DNA of 64,000 bases from Rhodopseudomonas palustris (lineage in GTDB: Bacteria; Pseudomonadota; Alphaproteobacteria; Rhizobiales; Xanthobacteraceae): contig JACRJB010000053.1 in NCBI GenBank assembly GCA_016215605.1, forward strand, positions 62,001 to 126,000, in the 5' to 3' direction. Position numbers and translations under genes: made by a program. Each line of letters begins with the position of its first letter. Position 1 is the stretch's first letter. The notes under the pieces were generated by a model, which saw only the letters and a program-made list of their open reading frames with translations, ran no database searches and was not told the DNA's origin. This document shows positions 8,483-15,197 of this stretch, piece after piece.

Positions 8483-9039
8483 TTAGCCGTACAACTTTTC
8501 TACCACATTCAGGCTATCCCCGTGCTCCCTCGCGCCAGCGTGCTTCGTTTTCACGTAAGCTACGAATAGGCGCAAGTCGATGCGCAGTCGCTGGAGGTGT
8601 CGGCGGAATTTATCGAGCCAGTCGAGCACGCACCTGACAACTTCGGCGGTTTGCTTGGCGTCACGTGCTTCCTCCGGTCGAAGGTCGGGTATTCTCGCAG
8701 GAAAATCAAACAGCATTCGTCCCGCGTGTATGCGCTGGCGGCTTCGATCAAGCCATCCGCGCGGCTCCTGACTGATTGATTTATGATGCTGGATTCGCCG
8801 CCCGACGCCGCACTAGATACCAGATCGTCGATCCGCCAAGTACGTGCATCTCTTTCAAAATTGGAAGAACCGAACGGGCCAAGCTGGTTGGATTTTACGT
8901 GCTTCACGACGAACGCGAGCGCTCCCTCAACGAGAGCTGCGGACAGAACGCAAGCAAATCCGAGCCCCTCGCCATCATCGCGGCAAAGCGGCATCGATCC
9001 GGCGGCATTGGCCGCCCACGCCTTCGTCCACTTGGACAA
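8483..9039 (-). pseudogene. Frameshifted HEPN/DUF4145-like protein gene
   Basis: Two minus-strand frames together look like one protein of about 185 residues. The first gives a helical N-terminus (LGFACVLSAALVEGALAFVV, then RTWRIDDLVSSAA) up to RADGLIEA. The second continues with RQRIHAGRMLFDFPARIPD and AVVRCVLDWLDKF-like helices. The joined pattern ending in R-x-R-I-H-A-G-R is typical of DUF4145/HEPN-like proteins. One missing base near 8738-8742 explains the break; adding a C to GAAGCCGCC restores the frame. No slippery site is present, so mutation or a sequencing error is likelier than programmed shifting. Plus-strand frames here lack recognisable motifs. Confidence 0.6.
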
Positions 9040-9283
9040 GCACCGCTACGTACACCGCGGCCAGGAGCTCGTTCGCAGCGGTCTCCGGCGTTCGGCCGTG
9101 GCCGTCTGCCCCTGCTGCCTGGCCAACGACATTGCCCGCACCCGGCCTGCAGCCCCATGATGCCTTGGTATCAGCAAGTGCCTCTTTCTATCGAAACCGT
9201 TAGTTTGTACAGTCTTGGTGGCGCCACCTCGGTACACGCGTCTATCCGCGAAAGCTCTCTAGCGACAAACTGTCGAGGACAAC

Positions 9284-9943
9284 TTGTTGAACTCCCAGAC
9301 TTCGGACGAATCCTACGTAGCCCGGAAACGGGATGCCGTACGATTGCTGTTCATTCTGGACCGGGCTGGCGAACGGGCCGGGCGTGACGCGCCGGACGAC
9401 GCGATCAAGGTTATCAAAGCGGAGATGCGGGTCCAGGCCATCGATTTCTGGATACGCAACCCGGACTACCTCGCCTTCGAACTGCTCGACCAGTATGAGC
9501 AATCCGGAAAAAGCGATGATGCGCTGCTTGAGCAGGCCGAACAGGTTATGGAAGGTGACGAGCCAGAGCTTCGACGACTCGGGATGTTGCGGTACCTGTT
9601 CGGCGCGTATGAGGCACTGGACGATGCGATGGCCACCCTTAGTCTTTCCGGCCTGGCTCTGCTCCGACGCGACTACCGCGAGGGCGGGATAGCCAAGACA
9701 TTCTTCTATCTGACCGAAACCGGTCAAAGCACCGCAAACCAGCTCGCTGCTAACGACGCTCTGCGTTGGTACGCCGAGCGTGCAGATTTGGTGGCCCGGG
9801 TCGCGGGAAAACGTAACGGCAGCACACTCAAGAACCGACAGTACAAAATCGCCGAGTACAACAACGCTCGTCATGGGCGCATCATTCAGCCGATCCACCG
9901 CGAGGTCAGGGCTCGGTTGGCCAAGGTTCGAGATCGATCATGA
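9284..9943 (+). CDS. Small helical protein, candidate middle component of an ABC-ATPase defence system
   Basis: A 219-residue soluble, mostly helical protein. The segment IKAEMRVQAIDFWIRNPDYLAFELLDQYE near residue 55 recalls the 'middle component' proteins of ABC three-component systems, which carry an L-D-F-W-x-R-x-P-x-Y-L-A pattern. This likeness is from memory and is moderate. The C-terminus is basic. The start is TTG at 9284 or 9287, with GAGG a few bases upstream. The stop overlaps the ATPase start (ATGA), so the two are coupled and probably act together. Confidence 0.65.
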   Translation: MLNSQTSDESYVARKRDAVRLLFILDRAGERAGRDAPDDAIKVIKAEMRVQAIDFWIRNPDYLAFELLDQYEQSGKSDDALLEQAEQVMEGDEPELRRLGMLRYLFGAYEALDDAMATLSLSGLALLRRDYREGGIAKTFFYLTETGQSTANQLAANDALRWYAERADLVARVAGKRNGSTLKNRQYKIAEYNNARHGRIIQPIHREVRARLAKVRDRS

Positions 9944-11889
9944 ATGACGTCCCGGTTGTGGATCTTGCCGCCGTTCCGTTTGCGGATGCCGTGGCCGTCC
10001 GAAGCAAGCGCGAAGTGGCAGACGTCATTTCTGTTTTCGACAAGCATGGGATCGTCGCAAGCCCTTCCCCGCCTCCCGCCAAATCGCTCCGGATCAACCG
10101 CATCTCCTTCAGCGGCGTTAAGATGATTAACGGGAAGTCCGACGCTTTTGAGTTTTCGTGGGACGTCTCGGAATCCGAACTATTCGCCGTCGTTTCGGCT
10201 GAGAACTTCAGGGGCAAATCGACAATCCTGCAAGTGGCGCTATGGGCTCTCCGCGGCGAGATCAAGAACCTAACGACGACCGTCGAGAACTGGATACAAC
10301 ACGTCGATGTCGAGTTCGCCGCCGATCAGCGCGTGATACGCGTCGAATTCTTGATAGCGGACGGCGTCGAGAGCGGCACCGTGTCTGTCCGCTCGGCTCA
10401 AGCTGCGACCGACCAGCCGCAGGTTCACGCTTTTGCGGATGGCGCTCAATTCAAACGCGCCATGGAAGAAGTGATGCTCGAGACGCTCGCGTTGGAGCCG
10501 ATACCGACATCTCGGAAGACCGGGGACAAGACGAGCGCCTACAACGACGGCTGGGCGTCGTATACTGGCGCATTTCTCACGGATTCCCAAAGCGACGCAA
10601 TCATCGGGCAAAGCATCGGTACCGACCTGACGCAAAGGCTCCTTCAGGTGTTCGTTGGCCTTCCGTGGGCTCGCACCCTGTTTCAGTCGCGAGCGCGAAA
10701 ACGCGTGATCGAAGCCGAAATCCAGCAACGCAAACGAAAGCTGGGTGGACACTCCCTCGATGACCTGGAAGCGGAGTTGCAATCGATTAAGCGTCAGATC
10801 GAGGACGAGGCGTTGCGCAGCGAGGCAGCCGCGAGGCTGCTTCTTTCGCAACAGGGCTACGATAATGCTGCCCAAGATGTTCGTGAAGCACTCATCGCTT
10901 GGCAGTCTTCTCGCCAGGAGGCGGAAGTCGCGCGGCTGGGAAGGCTAAACGCCGACAAGCTCGTCAGGGAGATGGAGGAAGAGCGGGCGGCGGCCGCTTT
11001 TTTCGGACGGCTTTCGCCGAAAAGCTGTCCACGCTGCTCTGCGAAGATTTCGAAAGACAGGGTCGAACGGGAAATATCGGATCACTCATGTTCGGTCTGT
11101 TTCGAGGCTGTCGAGGTGCCGAAAGAAGAAATCATCCAGGCGGAAATCGCGTTGGCGAAGAGGCGCTTGGTGGATGCCAAAGCGATCGAGGCTGACGCCA
11201 ACATATTCGTCTTGTCGCGCGAACAGCAGCACAAGGCCGCGAGGACTTTGCTGAACGAGGCCGGCGAGCTTCTCAACCGATTGGCCAGCAGCGGAACGGC
11301 AGGAGATCTGCAAGCGCTCGAACGCAGACGGGAGCGTCTCGAAGGAATGCTAGAGGTCGCGAATGGGGTCGTGAATGCCGACACGTCGGATCATGACGAT
11401 CTGGCGGTCCTGCAGGCATCCGAGGAAGAGGCCCTAGCCCGCATTCAGGACACCGCGAAGCAGGTCTTTGGACGCGTCAGCGACGAGGTGAAGCGGATCG
11501 TGGAACGCCTGGGCATGCGAGACGTCGAGACGATCGAACTCAAACGCAACGCTAACGTCACGATCACGAAGGGCGGTTCCGTCTCCTCCTTCGGGGGTCT
11601 CGCCGCCGGCGAGCAACTCCGACTTCGAATCGCCACCGTCATAGCGCTTGTTCGTATCGCGCGGGATCATGGTGTCGGCCGTCATCCCGGGCTACTGCTG
11701 ATCGATTCGCCGGGGAACGAGGAACTCGCCAATTCGGTTCTGATCGAAATGTTGGCAGAGCTCAAAGACGTCGTCGCCGACACACCCGGCGTTCAGATGT
11801 TCGTCGCCATGCGGGGCGATCCAAACTTGTTTTCCGAATTGCCGCGGCATCGCTTAAAAATCGCCGGAGCCGGCGAGTATCTCTGGTAG
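9940..11889 (+). CDS. Rad50/SMC-like ATPase with zinc hook, defence-type
   Basis: A 649-residue ABC-class ATPase with a central coiled coil. The Walker A is variant: AENFRGKST at residues 87-95, with Ala where the first Gly normally stands. Coiled-coil arms run from about 235 to 360 and 395 to 500. A zinc hook sits between them, CPRC at 363-366 and CSVC at 384-387. The ABC signature region is FGGLAAGEQLRLRIA near 550-563 and Walker B is GLLLIDSPGNEE with Asp589. These features fit SMC-like ATPases of ABC three-component or Lamassu-type antiphage systems. ATGA overlap upstream; 49 bases to the effector gene downstream. Confidence 0.82.
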   Translation: MNDVPVVDLAAVPFADAVAVRSKREVADVISVFDKHGIVASPSPPPAKSLRINRISFSGVKMINGKSDAFEFSWDVSESELFAVVSAENFRGKSTILQVALWALRGEIKNLTTTVENWIQHVDVEFAADQRVIRVEFLIADGVESGTVSVRSAQAATDQPQVHAFADGAQFKRAMEEVMLETLALEPIPTSRKTGDKTSAYNDGWASYTGAFLTDSQSDAIIGQSIGTDLTQRLLQVFVGLPWARTLFQSRARKRVIEAEIQQRKRKLGGHSLDDLEAELQSIKRQIEDEALRSEAAARLLLSQQGYDNAAQDVREALIAWQSSRQEAEVARLGRLNADKLVREMEEERAAAAFFGRLSPKSCPRCSAKISKDRVEREISDHSCSVCFEAVEVPKEEIIQAEIALAKRRLVDAKAIEADANIFVLSREQQHKAARTLLNEAGELLNRLASSGTAGDLQALERRRERLEGMLEVANGVVNADTSDHDDLAVLQASEEEALARIQDTAKQVFGRVSDEVKRIVERLGMRDVETIELKRNANVTITKGGSVSSFGGLAAGEQLRLRIATVIALVRIARDHGVGRHPGLLLIDSPGNEELANSVLIEMLAELKDVVADTPGVQMFVAMRGDPNLFSELPRHRLKIAGAGEYLW

Positions 11890-11938
11890 TGCGGCCGGAA
11901 CGGTCGATCCGATCACGCCGATATGGAACCCGGTAACT

Positions 11939-13120
11939 ATGAGCGACGTCGCGCAGGCCATCATGACCGCCCATTCGGAGGGGCGAAGTCCGGCGCTGTC
12001 GGAATTGGGCGGCGAGAATTCTGTCTATCTGGCCAACGATATTCGCGAGAACGGCTTGTTTGGGGTTGCCGTATCGGCTTTGATATCGGCTTGGAGCAAT
12101 TTATCTGATTACGTTGCCGCACAGGACTTTATATCGGACGGTCTTAGACGTAACAGGGATCGTCTCGCTCTCGGCGAAGTCGTTTCCAGGCTGGCGTCGT
12201 CCACCATCGACCTAAGGCCATTCGTTCTGGCGCTCGACGCACGGGTGAAGGACGCGAACGGCCATCCCATCTCGCGCGTTGATGCCGCCGCGGGAATGTT
12301 GCGGTTCGCTCTCTGCAACAGCCGCTGGAAGAGCTCAGCCGTTGCCGCCCTATATTCGATCGATCTCGAGGACGACGTCCTCGCCGTCGAGATGCTCTGC
12401 CGGCTGGTCTCCGTCGCCTTTGAGCAGTTCAAAGACGACACCCTCCTCGAGCTTCTCGACGAGCTTGTACAAAAGAACGCGTCGTCGTCCCAAGCAGCCT
12501 ACGAACTGGGAATGATCGAGATCGGCCGCGCCCTTTCGCAGAAGACGTTGCCCGAGATTTGCGATGGATTCACCGCGGCAGAAGCTTGGCTTGCAAGGTC
12601 ACTCGCGGCAAATGCCGAGCGCCGGGACTCGAGAGTCTATCTGCTCCTTATAGGTCTCATTATACCAATTGCGCGGGATGAGCGTCGATTGCCGCCCGAG
12701 ATGCTCGAGGAATTGAAAGAAACCGCTCTCGTCCGAGGGATGTGGGACAGGCAGGTATCGGGTCAGGAGTGGCTGCTACCCTCCCCGCAGGCGGATCTCG
12801 AGTGGATACCTGTCGTCGACGAGATCACGAAGGTCGCCGCGCGATTGTCGGAAGCGAGCTGGTTTAAGGCTGAGACGGTTCTGGATTCTGTCCTGAGCCT
12901 GTATTCGGCGACCCGGTCGATCCGTCCTGGTGGAGGCGAATTATCTAATTTTCTGCGGCCATGGATCGAAGCGCGCTTCGTCCGGGAGCGGGGTCTTCTG
13001 GCACACCTCGATCAGTGGCTCGAACATGCCGGCGCAGAGCAATTGAATGCATCATCGGCAACGACCCTGCGGTCGAACATCCATCGGATGGCTACAGGGG
13101 GACCCCCGCCGGGAAAATAG
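11939..13120 (+). CDS. Defence effector, N-terminal helical part (zero frame)
   Basis: A 393-residue, helix-rich product with no motif I can name. Leu/Ala-rich helices such as VVSRLASSTIDLRPFVLALD and DDTLLELLDELVQKN suggest a helical-repeat scaffold. The zero frame ends at UAG right after PPPGK, where a slippery heptamer precedes the stop. Continuing in the -1 frame adds a nuclease domain, giving about 629 residues. The zero-frame product may be a short form, or only the start of a single effector. It is third in the cassette, after the middle component and ATPase. Confidence 0.7.
   Translation: MSDVAQAIMTAHSEGRSPALSELGGENSVYLANDIRENGLFGVAVSALISAWSNLSDYVAAQDFISDGLRRNRDRLALGEVVSRLASSTIDLRPFVLALDARVKDANGHPISRVDAAAGMLRFALCNSRWKSSAVAALYSIDLEDDVLAVEMLCRLVSVAFEQFKDDTLLELLDELVQKNASSSQAAYELGMIEIGRALSQKTLPEICDGFTAAEAWLARSLAANAERRDSRVYLLLIGLIIPIARDERRLPPEMLEELKETALVRGMWDRQVSGQEWLLPSPQADLEWIPVVDEITKVAARLSEASWFKAETVLDSVLSLYSATRSIRPGGGELSNFLRPWIEARFVRERGLLAHLDQWLEHAGAEQLNASSATTLRSNIHRMATGGPPPGK
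13096..13120 (+). promoter_or_regulatory. Candidate programmed -1 frameshift site
   Basis: Three elements line up: AGGGGG at 13096-13101, nine bases, then the heptamer G GGA AAA at 13111-13117, and UAG at 13118-13120. The heptamer is read in the zero frame as X XXY YYZ. A one-base backward slip lets both tRNAs re-pair and leads directly into the nuclease frame. Spacing of the Shine-Dalgarno-like element resembles the dnaX site of E. coli. A CCGACC/GGTCGG pair downstream could add a stem. Confidence 0.6.
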
Positions 13121-13827
13121 CCGGGGACGGTGCCTTCCGACCAGAAGTCGTCCTTGAACACATCACGGTCGGTCTCGATACCGAGGCAAGAACCATCGTG
13201 CAAGCTGCGACGGGGCACTGGTGGATTCGTCAGGAACTAGACGTTGTTCCGGCGCGAATGCTAGTCGCTCTTCGAGCGGCGCTCGTCGGCAAGGCGGATT
13301 ATCTTACGTCGGTGGCCGATCGGTTTGACCGCCTGCTGCTGCTTCTTCTGAAATTCTTGCAGGTTCGGATCGACAGTCAAAGTGCGAAATACCCTTACCT
13401 TCAGCGCATACAGCAAGGTACCGCAGCGCCTCATGAGAGTGAGCTCCAGACGGACCTCTGGATTTTTCTCACAGGCACGGATTATCCTCTAGCGGAACGC
13501 ACGGATGTGAGCGCCGGTCGAGTGGACATCTACATTCCGCAACCCAATTTCAGGTTCGTTATTGAGGTGAAGAGGGTATCCAGCTGGAGCGAAGGAGCGT
13601 TGCTTCCGCTGCTGCGTCAGACGACTGCATACCAGCAGTCTGACATCAAGCTCGGCGTCCTCGCTGTTCTTGATCTTTCCGATCGCCCCGCGGGTGTCCC
13701 GCACATGGACCAGTGCATGTTCTTGCGACCCCGATCCGTTTCAACAGCGGATATTCGGCACGCGATCGTCATTCGAGTCCCCGGCAATCGACGAACGCCG
13801 TCGGATCACTGGTCCCCCGCAACTTAA
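13117..13827 (+). CDS. Defence effector, C-terminal PD-(D/E)XK nuclease part (-1 frame)
   Basis: In the frame one base back from the upstream gene, about 236 residues follow. They end in a clear PD-(D/E)XK core: a Glu helix SELQTDLWIFL, Asp in GRVDIYI (codon 13525), EVK in VIEVKRV (13564-13572), and a Gln in LRQTTAYQ (13618). No convincing independent start exists near the junction; an ATG at 12961 would give a low-complexity head lying over the upstream gene, and MLVALRAAL (13258) starts inside the domain. Fusion by frameshifting is therefore favoured, with a plain frameshift mutation as the alternative. Confidence 0.65.
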   Translation: MAGDGAFRPEVVLEHITVGLDTEARTIVQAATGHWWIRQELDVVPARMLVALRAALVGKADYLTSVADRFDRLLLLLLKFLQVRIDSQSAKYPYLQRIQQGTAAPHESELQTDLWIFLTGTDYPLAERTDVSAGRVDIYIPQPNFRFVIEVKRVSSWSEGALLPLLRQTTAYQQSDIKLGVLAVLDLSDRPAGVPHMDQCMFLRPRSVSTADIRHAIVIRVPGNRRTPSDHWSPAT

Positions 13828-14048
13828 GGGGCCTCCTATCCTCAGTGTAAGCTGCTCCAGCAATACCATCAGAAACACTCTGTGCAGCAACTTCAATGAA
13901 GAGGCGTGCCGGTATACGGACCTCGGTCGGGACGATGCCGAGCATGCCGGCTTCGACGATGTCCGGTCCGTCGCCATCGCCATCAGGCGCGCCGCCGGCG
14001 TCGGCTTGAGCGATTGGCTGGGGCCGTCGCTTAGTTCGCCTTTCATAT

Positions 14049-14390
14049 TCAATCGGGCAGGACTTGAAGACATAATATTCCGCGGAATGGCCGAGCTGCA
14101 GGCGCTGCACACCGCATACGACCACGAACACTTGCACTGATGAGTTGCCCGAATATTGGTTCGGTAACTCCTTCAAGTGCTGCGTACCGAAGCTCAAGCG
14201 CGACATCCTTGGTGCCGTCGGGGAGGATCTTCGAGTACAGATGAGTTCTGACGTGTAGATTGCCCGGTTTGGTAGACTGAACGCCCATCTCCGGCGTTCG
14301 CTGGTTGTAGAAATGCAGAAGGCCCGCCTCATCGACGAAGCTTTTTTGCAGCATTTCGGGAACGAAATGGTGTCGTTTAGGAACGGACAT
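14049..14390 (-). pseudogene. DUF4238-like protein, N-terminal fragment
   Basis: The 113 residues begin with SVPKRHHFVPEMLQKSF and continue GLLHFYNQRTPEMG and NLHVRTHLYS, the N-terminal pattern of DUF4238 proteins (HHFVP-x-x-L-L-x-x-F, then H-x-Y-N). Full members are about 250-350 residues, so the frame ending after LQVLPD lacks more than half. Frames beyond the stop show no obvious continuation. Its neighbour downstream of the defence cassette is also broken, which suggests local decay. Confidence 0.5.
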
Positions 14391-14620
14391 CTACGATCGT
14401 GACGGCAGAGAGCCTGCTACTTTTTGTACCATACGGACTTTGGTTGGTCGGCTTCAGCGAAATACCCTCGACCTGGGCTTTCGCACGTATCGCCGCTTCC
14501 GTGCGCTTGTGTTTCAGCCCCATGACCCTGGTGGGAGTGTTGCCGGCAGCTTCCTGCTTAAGCTGCTTCACTTCCGCAGGTGTCCAGGGCTTTCCCAGTG
14601 TTGCTCGTCGATTTGGCCAT
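14377..14620 (-). pseudogene. Small rhizobial-type DNA-binding-like protein, frameshifted
   Basis: The sequence starting ATG at 14620 reads MAKSTSNTGK and then meets a stop 20 codons on. The neighbouring frame gives PWTPAEVKQLKQEAAGNTPTRVMG and TEAAIRAKAQVEGISLKPTNQSPYG. Together they match a family of about 65-80 residue proteins common in Bradyrhizobium, with a SANT/Myb-like W-T-P-x-E-V-x-x-L helix. A one-base change near 14588-14598 (GGGAAAGCCC region) would join them. The family likeness is from memory. Confidence 0.5.
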
Positions 14621-14779
14621 CACCGATTCTCCAGGTTGCATCCGATGACGATCTCAGCCGGAAATGACGGAGTCTAACCGAAGCTTCGGCGCGGCTGACT
14701 TTTCCCCTGCCCGGCTCCCATGGCAGCAGTCGCTGCCCGCGATGGCGGTGACAAAAACTGCTACTTGAGCTGGGCGACG

Positions 14780-15055
14780 CTATTTGAGGTACGTCCGCAG
14801 TACATCGATGAGCTCGCTCGCGCCTTGGGCGCCGTCGGATTTCGGATCATTGGCCGGATCGACGATGTGGTTGCGGATGTGATCTTCCATGACTTCGGCC
14901 GTCAGGCCGTTGATGGCCCCGCGCATCGAGGCGACGAGCATGAGGATGTCGGCGCAGCCAAGCTCGGCTTCCAGCGCCCGCTCCACGGCTTCCGCCTGGC
15001 CTTTGATGCGGCGGACCCGGGCCACCAGCTTGGTCTTGTTCTTGATGGTATGCAT
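14780..15055 (-). CDS. RcnR-like metal-sensing transcriptional repressor
   Basis: A 91-residue all-helical repressor of the CsoR/RcnR/FrmR family. Counting from MHTIKNKTKL, His2, Cys34, His59 and His63 line up with the nickel/cobalt ligands His3, Cys35, His60 and His64 of E. coli RcnR. Basic RVRRIKGQ marks the DNA-binding helix. A longer in-frame start would break the His2 position, so the ATG at 15055 is chosen. It is divergent from a P-type ATPase and shares a 142-base promoter region with a G-tract palindrome, so it probably represses both genes until Ni or Co binds. Confidence 0.85.
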   Translation of the reverse strand: MHTIKNKTKLVARVRRIKGQAEAVERALEAELGCADILMLVASMRGAINGLTAEVMEDHIRNHIVDPANDPKSDGAQGASELIDVLRTYLK

Positions 15056-15127
15056 CGGCTTCGTCTCGACTTCGCAAAGTTCTTTGGACTGGACGATAGC
15101 ACACATGTCTCGAACGATGTCCAACGA

Positions 15128-15159
15128 CCTTGTATAGGGTAGGGGGTTATATTACAAGG
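15128..15159. promoter_or_regulatory. Candidate operator between RcnR-like gene and P-type ATPase
   Basis: CCTTGTA at 15128-15134 and TACAAGG at 15153-15159 form an inverted repeat. It encloses TATAGGGTAGGGGGTTATA, an A/T-flanked G tract like those bound by RcnR/CsoR proteins. The ten bases GTATAGGGTA recur at 21792 near the second regulator of this family. Confidence 0.6.
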
Positions 15160-15197
15160 TGGGATTACCCCGATGCGGCCTGACACCGGAGAACGAC

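Noticed and set aside
8776-9387. Plus-strand frames opposite the broken HEPN-like gene
   Set aside because: No ribosome sites or motifs; the minus-strand pieces fit a known pattern better.
12961-13116. Independent start of the nuclease gene at 12961
   Set aside because: The 52 residues before the junction are low-complexity and lie over the helical gene in another frame; frameshift fusion explains the data better.
13670-14140. A plus-strand 156-codon frame over the DUF4238 fragment
   Set aside because: Its first part is a shifted reading of the nuclease end and no motif appears in the rest, although it cannot be excluded fully.
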